The translations under genes were made by a program, and so were the position numbers. From Enterobacter sp. BIGb0383 (GTDB lineage: Bacteria > Pseudomonadota > Gammaproteobacteria > Enterobacterales > Enterobacteriaceae), in the NCBI RefSeq assembly GCF_003751845.1, contig NZ_RJKQ01000001.1, positions 930,001 through 994,000 of the forward strand: a stretch of DNA of 64,000 bases, written 5' to 3'. Positions 37,936 to 47,394 of the stretch are shown here, piece after piece; the first letter of the stretch is position 1; each line of letters opens with the position of its first letter. Below the pieces are notes generated by a model. It had not been told where the DNA came from, made no database searches, and was given only the letters and a program-made list of their open reading frames with translations.

Positions 37936-38079
37936 TACCCCTATCCTTAGTGAGTAATAAAAGAAGATAAAAAAAGTGTGGTTTTTCATCTGGTAGCACA
38001 CGCCAACGACAATTCCCCTGCAAAAGTGTACCCACAGGGCAATAAAGGAGTAATCCCTTTGAGGTATGGGTATACTCCA
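37936..38079. promoter_or_regulatory. NarL heptamer cluster between narK and narX
   Basis: Several matches to the NarL heptamer TACYYMT are visible: TACCCCT at 37936-37942, TACTCCT on the minus strand at 38046-38052, TACCCAT on the minus strand at 38066-38072 and TACTCCA at 38073-38079. The last two form a back-to-back palindrome. Nitrate control of narK by NarL through such sites is known in E. coli; which ones act here is an inference. Confidence 0.6.
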
Positions 38080-38128
38080 GGTGATGACTGAGAATAGTCC
38101 CCTTTCCCGGCCTGCTACGGAGTCGCTG

Positions 38129-40000
38129 ATGACCAGACGCCTGTTCTCCCCTTTAACGCTAGTCAACCAGCTGGCGCTTATTGTGCTGCTGCTGGCTGCG
38201 CTGGGCGTGGCCGGGATGACCATGGCCGGCTGGCTTGCCCAGGGCATCCAGGGCAGCGCGCACGCCATCAATAAAGCAGGTTCTTTGCGCATGCAGAGCT
38301 ATCGCCTGCTGGCTGCGGTTCCCCTTACGCCGCAGGACAAAGCGCTGCTCGACGAGATGAGCATAACGGTAGAAAGCCCGGAACTTCGCCATGCCGCCGT
38401 CACCGACAATGAAATGCAGAGCCTGAACGCGCTGGCGCGTTACTGGCAAACGGAGCTGTCACCTGCCGTGCAGCGGGCCAGCACCCCCGATGAAGTGCAT
38501 GAAGAAGTGACCCAGTTTGTCAGCCAGATCGATCTGCTGGTCACCGCTTTCGACCACACCACCGAAGAGCGCATTAAGGATGTGGTCTGGCTCCAGAGTT
38601 CCCTGGCGTTGCTGATGGGCATGCTTCTGATCTTCACCGTGATCTGGCTACGAAAACGTCTGCTCCGCCCCTGGCGTCAGCTGCTGGCAATGGCGACCGC
38701 GATTGGCCAGCGCGATTTTACCCGCCGGGCCAGCGTCAGCGGACAGGATGAGATGGCCACGCTGGGACGCGCGCTGAACAGCATGTCCGCAGAGCTGGCC
38801 GAAAGCTATTCAGTGCTGGAGACCCGGGTACAGGAAAAAACCGCCGGTCTTGAGCACAAAAACCAGATCCTCGCTTTCCTGTGGGAAGCCAGCCGTCGCC
38901 TGCACTCAGGCGCGCCGTTGTGCGAACGCCTTGCACCCATCCTTAACCAGCTGCAGGAGCTAACCCTGCTGCGCAATATTGAGCTACGGGTCTACGATTC
39001 CGGCGATGATGAAAGCCTCTATCAGGAATTTGCCTGGCGCCCGGACGCCCACTGCGTGGAAAAAAACTGCCATCTCTGCCCGCAGCGCGAGGTGCGCGAC
39101 GTCCCGCAGGATATCACCCTGAAATGGCGTCTGGTGGATAACCACTGTCAGTACGGCCTGATGCTGGCCCGTCTGCCGCAGGGCTCCCACCTTAGCCGCG
39201 ATCAGCGACAGATGCTGGATACGCTGATGGAGCAAGTCTCCGCCACCCTGGCGCTGGAGCGCAGGCAGGAGCATCAGCAGCAGCTTATGGTAATGGAAGA
39301 GCGTTCGGCGATTGCCCGGGAACTGCACGACTCCATCGCCCAGTCCCTCTCCTGCATGAAGATGCAGGTCAGCTGTCTGCAGATGCAGGGCGAAGGGCTA
39401 CCGGAACAGAGCCGCGATCTGCTGGGTCAGGTGCGCAATGAGCTAAACAGCTCATGGCGACAGCTTCGCGAATTGCTGACCACCTTCCGCCTCAAGCTGA
39501 CCGAACCGGGTTTGCGTCCGGCGCTGGAGGAGAGCTGTGCCGAGTTCAGTACCCGACTGGGCTTCCCCGTGGCGCTGGATTATCGACTGATCCCGCGACG
39601 CGTGCCGTCGCACCAGGCCATTCATCTGGTGCAAATCGCCCGCGAGGCGCTGAATAATGCGCTGAAGCACGCTAATGCCACCGAGATTAGCGTGCTGGTG
39701 ATGCAGCACGGCAATGAAGTCCGTTTAACCGTTCAGGATAATGGCTGCGGCCTGCCTGATAAGGCCGAGCGCAGCAACCACTACGGTCTGATTATTATGC
39801 GCGACCGCGCCCAAAGCCTGCACGGCGACTGTCAGGTACGACGTCGTGAATCAGGCGGGACGGAAGTGATTGTCACATTCGTACCTGATGCCCCCACTAT
39901 ATCCGTACAAGGAACACAAAATGAGTTATCAGGAACCGGCAACAATCCTGCTGATCGACGATCATCCGATGCTACGCACTGGCGTAAAACAGCTAATTAG
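38129..40000 (+). CDS. narX: Nitrate/nitrite sensor histidine kinase NarX, C-terminally extended
   Basis: NarX senses nitrate in the periplasm and phosphorylates NarL. The 623-residue protein has TM1 (about 14-36), the periplasmic P-box [22 protein letters not shown]2 (about 150-170), a HAMP domain, a central Cys cluster ([11 protein letters not shown]), the HisKA_3 phosphorylation site [12 protein letters not shown] and the ATPase boxes ([17 protein letters not shown]). The start ATG gives [19 protein letters not shown] with CGGAG upstream. E. coli NarX ends at the codon overlapping narL; here TTA (39926-39928) stands where TAA is expected, adding 24 codons that overlap narL in another frame. 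Confidence 0.95.
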   Translation: MTRRLFSPLTLVNQLALIVLLLAALGVAGMTMAGWLAQGIQGSAHAINKAGSLRMQSYRLLAAVPLTPQDKALLDEMSITVESPELRHAAVTDNEMQSLNALARYWQTELSPAVQRASTPDEVHEEVTQFVSQIDLLVTAFDHTTEERIKDVVWLQSSLALLMGMLLIFTVIWLRKRLLRPWRQLLAMATAIGQRDFTRRASVSGQDEMATLGRALNSMSAELAESYSVLETRVQEKTAGLEHKNQILAFLWEASRRLHSGAPLCERLAPILNQLQELTLLRNIELRVYDSGDDESLYQEFAWRPDAHCVEKNCHLCPQREVRDVPQDITLKWRLVDNHCQYGLMLARLPQGSHLSRDQRQMLDTLMEQVSATLALERRQEHQQQLMVMEERSAIARELHDSIAQSLSCMKMQVSCLQMQGEGLPEQSRDLLGQVRNELNSSWRQLRELLTTFRLKLTEPGLRPALEESCAEFSTRLGFPVALDYRLIPRRVPSHQAIHLVQIAREALNNALKHANATEISVLVMQHGNEVRLTVQDNGCGLPDKAERSNHYGLIIMRDRAQSLHGDCQVRRRESGGTEVIVTFVPDAPTISVQGTQNELSGTGNNPADRRSSDATHWRKTAN

Positions 40001-40571
40001 TATGGCCCCCGAAATCACCGTGATTGGCGAAGCAGGTAACGGTGAACAGGGTATTGAGATGGCGGAGCGCCTCGATCCAGATTTGATTCTGCTCGATCTG
40101 AATATGCCGGGAATGAACGGTCTGGAAACCCTTGACCGCCTGCGTGAAAAACCGCTCTCCGGCCGGGTCGTGGTGTTTAGCGTCTCCAATCATGAAGAAG
40201 ATGTGGTCACCGCTCTGAAACGCGGCGCCGACGGTTATTTGCTCAAGGATATGGAGCCGGAAGATCTGCTCAAGGCGCTGCAGCAGGCTGCGGCCGGTGA
40301 AATGGTGCTGAGTGAAACCCTGACGCCGGTGCTGGCCGCCAGCCTGCGCGCCAATCGCGCCCCTTCCGCACGGGACGTGTCACAGCTGACGCCACGCGAA
40401 CGCGATATTCTGAAGCTGATTGCTCAGGGTCTGCCGAATAAGATGATCGCCCGCCGTCTGGATATCACCGAAAGCACCGTGAAGGTTCACGTCAAACATA
40501 TGCTCAAAAAGATGGGGCTTAAGTCGCGCGTTGAAGCCGCCGTCTGGGTCCATCAGGAACGCGTGTTTTAA
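39921..40571 (+). CDS. narL: Nitrate/nitrite response regulator NarL
   Basis: NarL, phosphorylated by NarX or NarQ, activates nar genes and represses alternative anaerobic pathways. The 216-residue protein has a receiver domain with phosphoacceptor Asp59 in [13 protein letters not shown] and a LuxR-type helix-turn-helix ([14 protein letters not shown], then [16 protein letters not shown]). The ATG at 39921 gives [15 protein letters not shown]; the third residue is Tyr where E. coli has Asn, the same base change that removes the narX stop. The stop codon overlaps that of the converging ychO by four bases. Confidence 0.97.
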   Translation: MSYQEPATILLIDDHPMLRTGVKQLISMAPEITVIGEAGNGEQGIEMAERLDPDLILLDLNMPGMNGLETLDRLREKPLSGRVVVFSVSNHEEDVVTALKRGADGYLLKDMEPEDLLKALQQAAAGEMVLSETLTPVLAASLRANRAPSARDVSQLTPRERDILKLIAQGLPNKMIARRLDITESTVKVHVKHMLKKMGLKSRVEAAVWVHQERVF

Positions 40572-41992
40572 TCCGTCGCTGGCAGCAATTGCCAGCGGGG
40601 ATCGTCTTCGGACCAGTTGATTAATGGCGCTGTCAGCGCCAGTTCGATCTCATTGGATGAGACCCGCTGTCCTTTTTCATCCTCAACCGTTACCCTCAGA
40701 TGCCAGCGATTGGTCGCGCCGGGGCTTTCATCCCAGGCAGGCATAATAATCGTCCAGCCGTCCCGATCCCGTGGATCCGCTGGCGGCGTCAGACTTAGCG
40801 CCTGACCATCGCCCTCCCAGTCCAGAGCGCGGACCCCGTTCACGCTCCGCACCTGCAGTTTCAGCGCCACCGTTTCGCCCGACTGGAGATCCCAGGGCGG
40901 CGTGGCGAGGAATACCGACAGGGTTTTACGCTGGCGCGACTCCATTACCGGCAGCATATTGCGCTGCGGGCCGTCGTAGCGACTGCCACGCAGAGATTTA
41001 CTCGCCGCCACCTCACTGGCCTGGAGCTGTTTTTTCAACGGCACGCCGAAGCGATAATTGAGTTTCAGCCCCAGGTTATTCTGGCTGACGCCGCTTTCGC
41101 TCTGCTTATGCTGGGCGGTCAGGGTGACGATCGGCACCGGAGTGTAATTGAGGCCCAGCGACACCGCCGTCGGATTGTGATAGCCGGTACCGGAATCGAA
41201 CAGGTCGACGTTATCACCAAAATAGTGCTCAAAACTGATGCTGGTATTCACATGGCGATAAAACGGCAGCCAGGCCTGCGCCGTCAGGTCATAGCCACGG
41301 GCCATTCTTTGCTCTTGCAATACCGTGCTGTTTTGCCAGCCGCCAAGCGGCTGATAGTAGTTGGCCGACAGGCGCAGATATTCCCCCCACGCTTCCGCCC
41401 CTAGCCCGCCGCGGGAGATGTGCTCATCGAGCCAGCTGTCGTAGAAGGTGTTGTAGCCCAGCAGCCAGTCACCGGCCATCCAGCGCTGGCCTATTCCGGC
41501 GTTGCCCACCGTCCCCTCGCTGCGCCGGGTGACGCCAAACTGACTCCAGCTAAGGTAGCGATCGTTATCCTGCAGGGGCACAAACCAGCTTCCGTGGCTG
41601 CCGCTAAAATTACCTTCGTTATCTACCAGCAGCTCGACGCTGGCATTGCCCCAGGGCGAAAGCCAGGACTCAACGCTGCGGCTGACCTGCTCGCTGACCG
41701 TGTCACGGAGATGATCGAGAGCAAACACCCTCGCCTGTTCGCCCGCACCAAGGCCGTTATCCACCATGCTGGCTTCGCCGAATGATTTCACCATTCCGGC
41801 AAAATTTTTCTCCCACTCGCCGTTCTCCGGGGCCATCCCCAAATCGGGCAGGCCATCCTGATTATTGTCGAAGGGATTTGCCGCCTTTTGCTCGAAATTT
41901 CCCTGCGCATGCGCATGCGCACCCGCTCCTGCCATTAGCAGAAGGAGAAACAGAACGCGGCGGGACGATAAAGGTAAAGCAGTCAACATCAT
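40568..41992 (-). CDS. ychO: Inverse autotransporter-type beta-domain protein YchO
   Basis: An intimin/invasin-like outer-membrane protein of about 474 residues. It has an N-terminal signal peptide with a hydrophobic core [17 protein letters not shown], a beta-barrel region ([49 protein letters not shown], and so on) and a C-terminal Ig-like stretch. E. coli YchO has the same layout; a role in adhesion or invasion has been proposed but is not settled. The start is uncertain: ATG codons at 41992 and 41989 fit the E. coli length best, while ATG 42025 gives a longer leader. It is convergent with narL with overlapping stops. Confidence 0.88.
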   Translation of the reverse strand: MMLTALPLSSRRVLFLLLLMAGAGAHAHAQGNFEQKAANPFDNNQDGLPDLGMAPENGEWEKNFAGMVKSFGEASMVDNGLGAGEQARVFALDHLRDTVSEQVSRSVESWLSPWGNASVELLVDNEGNFSGSHGSWFVPLQDNDRYLSWSQFGVTRRSEGTVGNAGIGQRWMAGDWLLGYNTFYDSWLDEHISRGGLGAEAWGEYLRLSANYYQPLGGWQNSTVLQEQRMARGYDLTAQAWLPFYRHVNTSISFEHYFGDNVDLFDSGTGYHNPTAVSLGLNYTPVPIVTLTAQHKQSESGVSQNNLGLKLNYRFGVPLKKQLQASEVAASKSLRGSRYDGPQRNMLPVMESRQRKTLSVFLATPPWDLQSGETVALKLQVRSVNGVRALDWEGDGQALSLTPPADPRDRDGWTIIMPAWDESPGATNRWHLRVTVEDEKGQRVSSNEIELALTAPLINWSEDDPRWQLLPATD

Positions 41993-42151
41993 TGGCGACG
42001 GGCAATTGGCTATTAATAGAGGCATCAATCTAAAATTCTAGCCTTTTTCGCCCATATAATCAGCCTGCTTTCACATTCCAGGAAAAACCCGATCCGGCAT
42101 CCGGGCCTTGCCAGTACACTGATGACCGACCCCGGATAACAAGGAGCAATG

Positions 42152-42505
42152 ATGCAACATATCGTTATTGTGGCGAACGGTGCGGCCTACGGCAGCGAAT
42201 CTCTGTTTAACAGCCTGCGGCTGGCGATTGCGCTATGCGAGCAGCAGCCTGACCTCGACCTGCGTCTTTTTTTAATGTCCGATGCGGTGACCGCCGGGCT
42301 GCGCGGGCAAAAACCCGCCGAGGGCTATAATATCCAGCAAATGCTGGAGATCCTCACCGCCCAGCAGGTGCCGGTTAAGCTGTGCAAAACCTGCGTCGAT
42401 GGCCGGGGGATCGCCACGCTGCCGCTGATTGACGGTATTGAGATTGGAACCCTGGTCGAGCTGGCCCAGTGGACCCTCAGAGCCGATAAAGTGCTGACGT
42501 TTTGA
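42152..42505 (+). CDS. ychN: DsrE/DsrF-like family protein YchN
   Basis: A 117-residue protein of the DsrE-like fold, related to sulfur-relay subunits; E. coli YchN forms a hexamer and its function is unknown. The sequence begins MQHIVIVANGAAYGSESLFN and contains the Cys of KLCKTCVDGRGI, conserved in the family. The second of two adjacent ATGs (42152) is chosen because AAGGAG lies at a better distance and the length matches E. coli. It is divergent from ychO. In K-12 it neighbours chaC; here two accessory genes lie between them. Confidence 0.92.
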   Translation: MQHIVIVANGAAYGSESLFNSLRLAIALCEQQPDLDLRLFLMSDAVTAGLRGQKPAEGYNIQQMLEILTAQQVPVKLCKTCVDGRGIATLPLIDGIEIGTLVELAQWTLRADKVLTF

Positions 42506-42552
42506 GAGGCTACCGGAGAATATAGTTTTTTCTTATGCGCGTGGTTTGAGCA

Positions 42553-42580
42553 TCAAGTTTGCCTTACGTGTTGCCGATAA
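42553..42580 (+). promoter_or_regulatory. Candidate sigma-28 (FliA) flagellar promoter
   Basis: TCAAGTTT (42553-42560) and GCCGATAA (42573-42580) match the sigma-28 consensus TAAAGTTT / GCCGATAA at 15 of 16 positions, with a 12-base spacer instead of 11. It lies 33 bases upstream of a chemoreceptor start codon, the class of gene that uses this sigma factor. Confidence 0.75.
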
Positions 42581-42612
42581 TTTTGAGACAACACACAGCA
42601 GGTATAATAATT

Positions 42613-44397
42613 ATGCTCAGTTCAATTCGCGCTCGTATTATTGTCGCGACGGCGGGATGCCTCGCCGTTGCTTTACTTCTTAATACCGTTATTAACTTTC
42701 AGGTCACCCGCTTCGATAATCAACAGTCGCAGCACGATATTCTCGCCAGCACCAGCGCCAGCCACAGTATGGCCATCGCTGACTGGGTGAATAGCAAAAT
42801 GATGGTGATTACCTCCCTGCAGTCCACCGCCCTGAGCGAGGACCCGGTGCCCGTTTTTAGCCTGATGGCCCGCGCCGGAGGTTTTTCTAACGTCTACGTT
42901 GGCTATGCCACCCGCACGGCCAAATTCTCCGATCCGACCGGCGTCCCCGCCGATTACGACCCGACATCACGCCCGTGGTATCAACAGGTGCAGAAGACCG
43001 ATGCACCGGTCGTGACCGCGCCCTACGTTGATGCCGGAACCGGTAAACTGGTGGTCACCTTCGCCGTGCCGGTGAAAGAGAATGGTACGCTGAAAGCCGT
43101 CGTCGCCGGAGATGTCACCATGGACAGCGTCGTCGCCAACGTGCGCGGTATTCACCCGACGCCAAACAGCAGCGGCCTGCTGCTGGACAGTGACGGTACC
43201 GTGATTGCCGCCAATAACCCGGACCTGACGCTGAAACCCTTTAAAGACGCCGTCAGCGATACGGATTTCCCGGCGCTGGCCGCAGGTCAGACCGTTGAAG
43301 GCACCTTTGCCGGTGCGGTGAAAACCTTTACCGCCACGCCGGTCAAAGGGACTACCTGGCTGCTGGCGGTTGCGCTGGATAGCACCGACGCCACTTCAGG
43401 CATGAAATCGCTGCTGAAAGCCTCGGCGCTGTCGCTGATTGTGCTGGTCCTGCTCGGCGGCGCGGTGGTGCATTTTGTCGTTGCCGCCCTGCTTAAACGC
43501 CTGATCACCATCCGTGATGCGATGCGGGCTATCAGCAGCGGAGACAACGATCTGTCCCAGCGTCTGCCGGAATCCGGCAACGACGAGGTGGCGCAAATCG
43601 CCCACGCCTTTAATGCCTTCAGCGATAAGCTCTCAGGTGTGATGGTGCAGCTTCGCGAGTCCAGCACCTCGGTGCAGAACGCCGCGAGAGAGATTGCTGC
43701 CGGTAACCAGGATCTTTCCGGACGTACCGAACAGGCCGCCTCAAGCCTGCGGGAAACCGCCAGCGCCGTGGAACAAATTACCGCCTCGGTTGCCCAGTCG
43801 ACGGACTCTGCCACGGCGGCAAACACCCAGGCCGAAAATGCGTCGCAGGCGGCATCACGCGGCGGTGAGGTGGTGACCAATGCCATCAATACCATGCAGA
43901 CCATCGAGAGCGCCTCGGCGAAAATTGGCGATATCACCAGCGTGATCGACAGTATTGCTTTCCAGACCAATATTCTGGCCCTGAACGCCGCGGTTGAAGC
44001 CGCCCGCGCCGGAGAGCAGGGTCGTGGATTTGCCGTGGTGGCCGGAGAAGTCCGCAACCTGGCCAGCCGCAGCGCCCAGGCGGCGAAAGAGATCAAAACG
44101 CTGATTGATGCCACCACCGAAAGCGTCGCGACCGGCTCACGCTATGTCCGTCTGGCGGGAGACAGCATGCACGAGATCGTCGCCAGCATCGGCAGTGTTT
44201 CCGGCATTATGCGCGAGATTAGCATTGCCAGCAGTGAGCAGATGAAAGGGATTCAGGAAATTAACCACGCGGTGACCGATCTCGACCGGATGGTGCAGCA
44301 GAACGCGGAACTGGTCGTACAGTCTGCCGCAGCGGCCAGCGCGCTTCAGGGCCAGGCGGGTGAGTTAGCCGAAACCGCAGGGCATTTCCGCATTTAA
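42613..44397 (+). CDS. Methyl-accepting chemotaxis protein, Cache-type
   Basis: A 594-residue transmembrane chemoreceptor. TM1 is at about 10-30; a periplasmic double-Cache ligand domain follows ([12 protein letters not shown] and [19 protein letters not shown] are typical of dCache_1); TM2 is near 270-292. A HAMP domain then leads into a cytoplasmic signalling domain whose tip region [20 protein letters not shown] and [20 protein letters not shown] are highly conserved. It lacks the C-terminal NWETF-type pentapeptide that recruits CheR and CheB, so it may depend on other receptors for efficient adaptation. dCache sensors often bind amino acids; the ligand here is unknown. The gene is absent from this place in K-12. 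Confidence 0.93.
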   Translation: MLSSIRARIIVATAGCLAVALLLNTVINFQVTRFDNQQSQHDILASTSASHSMAIADWVNSKMMVITSLQSTALSEDPVPVFSLMARAGGFSNVYVGYATRTAKFSDPTGVPADYDPTSRPWYQQVQKTDAPVVTAPYVDAGTGKLVVTFAVPVKENGTLKAVVAGDVTMDSVVANVRGIHPTPNSSGLLLDSDGTVIAANNPDLTLKPFKDAVSDTDFPALAAGQTVEGTFAGAVKTFTATPVKGTTWLLAVALDSTDATSGMKSLLKASALSLIVLVLLGGAVVHFVVAALLKRLITIRDAMRAISSGDNDLSQRLPESGNDEVAQIAHAFNAFSDKLSGVMVQLRESSTSVQNAAREIAAGNQDLSGRTEQAASSLRETASAVEQITASVAQSTDSATAANTQAENASQAASRGGEVVTNAINTMQTIESASAKIGDITSVIDSIAFQTNILALNAAVEAARAGEQGRGFAVVAGEVRNLASRSAQAAKEIKTLIDATTESVATGSRYVRLAGDSMHEIVASIGSVSGIMREISIASSEQMKGIQEINHAVTDLDRMVQQNAELVVQSAAAASALQGQAGELAETAGHFRI

Positions 44398-44403
44398 TCT
44401 TTC

Positions 44404-44438
44404 GCCGACGCGCTTTTACCACGGATTAGCGCGTCGGC
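44404..44438 (+). terminator. Hairpin downstream of the chemoreceptor gene
   Basis: An 11-bp GC-rich stem (44404-44414 with 44428-44438) starts seven bases after the stop codon. There is no T-run on the plus strand, so it may work with Rho or only stabilise the 3' end. Confidence 0.55.
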
Positions 44439-44542
44439 TGAATGCTTTCAGGCATATTGTCATTTTTGTTTAATCGTTACACCATTTTTTGATCAAAATC
44501 AGCATCTATACCCTCCCCCTTTGGTGTTATGCCAGCAGTAAG

Positions 44543-44558
44543 TGTGAACTATATCACG
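44543..44558 (+). promoter_or_regulatory. Candidate CRP site before the DUF1883 gene
   Basis: TGTGA-ACTATA-TCACG matches the CRP consensus half-sites except the last base. It is centred about 58 bases upstream of the start codon at 44609, which suggests carbon-source control of the DUF1883 gene. Confidence 0.55.
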
Positions 44559-44608
44559 CGCAGGATTGAGTCGCAGGGAGTGCATAACAACGGCTGGATG
44601 GGGTAACT

Positions 44609-44854
44609 ATGGCGCTGGTGAAAGCAAGTCTGACGTTATTTGGTGGTGATACGGTGGTGGTTCGCTGTTCTGAACAGTGCCACATTCATTTGATGAGTAC
44701 CAAAGCAAGAGCGGCACAAACGCAGAGCGATATTCTGAGCGTTCAGAATCGCGACAGTGCGTATCTGACGGTGCCCTACAGCGGCACCTGGAATGTGTTG
44801 ATCGACAGCCACAGCCAGTCTCTGGAGCATTCTATAAGCTACGTTCCGGCTTAA
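44609..44854 (+). CDS. DUF1883 domain protein
   Basis: An 81-residue protein with the order VVRCSEQCHIHLMST, then AYLTVPYSGTWNVLIDSHS, characteristic of the DUF1883 family, in which a small beta-rich domain is found alone or with TIR-like domains. No function is established. No signal peptide or membrane helix is visible. It is a single-gene unit with a candidate CRP site, between the chemoreceptor and chaC, and like the chemoreceptor it is not present at this site in K-12. Confidence 0.75.
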   Translation: MALVKASLTLFGGDTVVVRCSEQCHIHLMSTKARAAQTQSDILSVQNRDSAYLTVPYSGTWNVLIDSHSQSLEHSISYVPA

Positions 44855-44890
44855 GGCATTTCGGCCCCTGTCTTCAGGGGCCGCTTTAAC

Positions 44891-45571
44891 TCAGGCGACG
44901 CCCGCCTGCGGCTCGCCGTCGTGCAGACACCGCACCTTATTCACCAGCTCGTTCAGGCAGTCGTCCTGCATCCCCAGACGGTCCAGCTCCTGTTCCAGGG
45001 AGAAAAGATACTGGGCATTAGTCCCGAGAGGGCCACTGGCCGCCGCGATAAGCGGCGCAATCACCTGCACGCGGGTGTCAGACTCATACAGTGGATGACG
45101 CGGATCCATAATAAAGACCAGGGCATTTACCGTCTGCCCGTCATCCAGCTCAAGCCGGCACCAGCTCGGCAGATAGCAGCCGGTGATCATCTCCCGCTTC
45201 CACAGCAGCATCAGTTCTTCTTCCAGCATCGTTTCCGGCAGCCGATAGGCGACGCCGGTGGTGCGTCCGCCCTCTTTCAGTGCAAGCATTCGCCCTGGCT
45301 GACAGGCGCTACCGCGTCCGGCTGTCAAACGCAGACAGAAGGCGCGGTGCCAGCCGACCAGCGTACCGGTACAGGACGCCGTATACTCCAGCGCCGGGTT
45401 CCACATCAGCGAACCGTAACCGAACAGCCACACGGGCCCGTTATCCGGTCGGCATGCCAGCGTCGCGGCAAGCGACGCGGCCCGCTGCTCGGCGGACCAC
45501 AGAAGCGATTCCTCAATGGCACCAAATGCCGTCTTACAATCCGCATTCATTAAGAAATCACGCGTTAACAT
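44891..45571 (-). CDS. chaC: Glutathione-specific gamma-glutamylcyclotransferase ChaC
   Basis: ChaC degrades glutathione to 5-oxoproline and Cys-Gly in the cytoplasm. The 226-residue protein has the substrate-binding loop VWLFGYGSLMWNPALEY near residue 50 (YGSL motif) and a conserved Glu in the GGRTTGVAYRLPETMLEEEL neighbourhood. The E. coli operon chaABC was named for cation exchange, but ChaC itself is not a transporter. It is the distal minus-strand gene after chaB, separated by 166 bases; the C-terminus is slightly shorter than in E. coli. Confidence 0.95.
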   Translation of the reverse strand: MLTRDFLMNADCKTAFGAIEESLLWSAEQRAASLAATLACRPDNGPVWLFGYGSLMWNPALEYTASCTGTLVGWHRAFCLRLTAGRGSACQPGRMLALKEGGRTTGVAYRLPETMLEEELMLLWKREMITGCYLPSWCRLELDDGQTVNALVFIMDPRHPLYESDTRVQVIAPLIAAASGPLGTNAQYLFSLEQELDRLGMQDDCLNELVNKVRCLHDGEPQAGVA

Positions 45572-45737
45572 TTACATCTACCTCCACCACTGCACACTTC
45601 CCTGCTACCGCTTTTGACGCCTTCCAGACTTTTTTGTCACTTTTGAAAATTACCTCTGGTGACCATATGCAATTTGCAGACCGCATGCAAGCGACGGCGT
45701 GTAAACGTCGGTATAGCCTTCCCGGCACGCGCGATCT

Positions 45738-45968
45738 CTATTTCTTTTTATGCCATTTATCGTCATCGCCTTTTTCATAGCCATGCTTCACCGCAGCCCA
45801 GGCCACGCGGTGAGCGGTCTCTTCCCGGCTCGCATCATCCCGGCGGTCGCTCTCATCTTTGTACTGGTCCCAGGCGCTATTAAAGGCCTCTTTATAGATT
45901 TCCTGCGCGTGTGCAGGCAGGACATGGCGCACGCTGTCGGGCAGATCGTGGGTTTGCTTGTAAGGCAT
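45738..45968 (-). CDS. chaB: ChaB family protein
   Basis: A 76-residue small cytoplasmic protein very close to E. coli ChaB: MPYKQTHDLPDSVRHVLP, then AQEIYKEAFNSAWDQYKD and a KWHKKK tail. It is a putative regulator of the ChaA antiporter, based mainly on gene order. Two adjacent ATGs precede PYKQ; the second (45968) lies at the better distance from AGGAG and gives the E. coli length. Divergent from chaA and upstream of chaC. Confidence 0.93.
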   Translation of the reverse strand: MPYKQTHDLPDSVRHVLPAHAQEIYKEAFNSAWDQYKDESDRRDDASREETAHRVAWAAVKHGYEKGDDDKWHKKK

Positions 45969-46240
45969 CATCAGTCTCCTGTTTTAAACACAATAGTCAG
46001 TGTGGACCAGAGTAGCAGGGCTCGCCAGTTGAGAATGATTATTGGAAATCAAAAACAATAACTCATTGTTTAATAAATTGAATTTAAGATAAACAGAGGA
46101 ATATAAGACACATGAATGAAAAACGGTTAAACGGGGTAAATCTACGTAAAAAAAACCTTACAAATGGCCATCGTCTGTTATGTTATTCCCCTCAATTTTT
46201 TTATATATAATTAAAGCACCTGCAGAGATGGAGAAGGAAG

Positions 46241-47341
46241 ATGCCACATACGCCCGAGGCGGTTAAAACCCGTCATAAGGAGACAAGCCTTATTTTCCCG
46301 GTCTTAGCACTGGCGGTCCTGTTTTTCTGGGGATCCAGCCAGTCGCTACCCATTGTTGTTGCCATTAATGCCCTCGCTCTGGTGGGTATTCTGAGCAGCG
46401 CATTTAGCGTCGTTCGCCACGCGGACGTACTGGCCCACCGTCTGGGTGAACCCTACGGATCGCTGATTCTCAGCCTGTCAGTGGTGATTCTTGAAGTGAG
46501 CCTGATTTCTGCCCTGATGGCCACGGGCGATGCCGCGCCAACCCTGATGCGCGACACCCTCTATTCGATCATTATGATCGTCACCGGCGGGCTGGTCGGT
46601 TTTTCCCTGCTGCTGGGCGGGCGCAAATTCGCCACCCAGTACGTAAACCTGTTTGGCATTAAGCAGTACCTGATTGCCCTCTTCCCGCTGGCGGTGATTG
46701 TGCTGGTCTTCCCGATGGCGCTGCCGGGCGGCAACTTTACCGCAGCCCAGTCTCTGCTGGTCGCGGCGATTTCCGCGGGCATGTACGGCGTTTTCCTGCT
46801 GATTCAGACCCGCACCCATCAGAGCCTGTTTATCTATGAACATGAAGATGACAGCGACGATGATGACCCGCACCACGGTAAGCCGTCCGCGCACAGTAAT
46901 CTGTGGCATGCGGTTTGGCTGATCGTACATCTGATTGCGGTCATTGCCGTGACCAAGATGAACGCCGTCCCGCTGGAAACGCTGCTGACCGAAGTCAACG
47001 CCCCGACCGCGTTTACCGGTTTCCTGGTGGCGCTGCTGATTCTGTCTCCTGAAGGCTTAGGCGCGCTGAAAGCGGTGCTCAATAATCAGGTTCAGCGGGC
47101 GATGAATCTGTTCTTTGGCTCCGTCCTGGCGACCATCTCCCTGACCGTTCCGGTTGTCACCCTGATCGCTCTGCTGACCGGCAACGAGCTGGTATTCAGC
47201 CTGGGGATGCCGGAGATGATTGTGATGCTGGCCTCCCTGGTGCTGTGCCAGATCTCCTTCTCCACCGGGCGAACTAACGTGCTGAACGGCTCTGCCCATA
47301 TGGCGCTGTTTATCGCCTATCTGATGACTATCTTTGTTTAA
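46241..47341 (+). CDS. chaA: Ca2+/Na+(K+):H+ antiporter ChaA
   Basis: An inner-membrane cation/proton antiporter of the CaCA superfamily that exports Na+, K+ and Ca2+ at alkaline pH. The 366-residue protein has about 11 helices, the two alpha-repeat regions (SLSVVILEVSLISALMATGD and LLILSPEGLGALKAVLNNQV) with their acidic residues, and a cytoplasmic acidic/His loop EHEDDSDDDDPHHGK. Length equals E. coli ChaA. It is divergent from chaB. Downstream is a junction to the lpxM block that does not exist in K-12. Confidence 0.97.
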   Translation: MPHTPEAVKTRHKETSLIFPVLALAVLFFWGSSQSLPIVVAINALALVGILSSAFSVVRHADVLAHRLGEPYGSLILSLSVVILEVSLISALMATGDAAPTLMRDTLYSIIMIVTGGLVGFSLLLGGRKFATQYVNLFGIKQYLIALFPLAVIVLVFPMALPGGNFTAAQSLLVAAISAGMYGVFLLIQTRTHQSLFIYEHEDDSDDDDPHHGKPSAHSNLWHAVWLIVHLIAVIAVTKMNAVPLETLLTEVNAPTAFTGFLVALLILSPEGLGALKAVLNNQVQRAMNLFFGSVLATISLTVPVVTLIALLTGNELVFSLGMPEMIVMLASLVLCQISFSTGRTNVLNGSAHMALFIAYLMTIFV

Positions 47342-47360
47342 CACCACCCTTCATTAGCAG

Positions 47361-47387
47361 AACGGCACCCGATGGGTGCCGTTTTTG
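47361..47387 (+). terminator. chaA terminator
   Basis: A 10-bp stem (47361-47370 with 47374-47383) with a GAT loop and a T-run, 19 bases after the chaA stop; it also separates chaA from the converging lpxM. Confidence 0.92.
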
Positions 47388-47394
47388 CTTGAGC

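Noticed and set aside
46030-46050. GAGAATGATTATT, a Fur-like half-site between chaB and chaA
   Set aside because: Only one half matches the palindrome, and iron control of cha genes is not expected.
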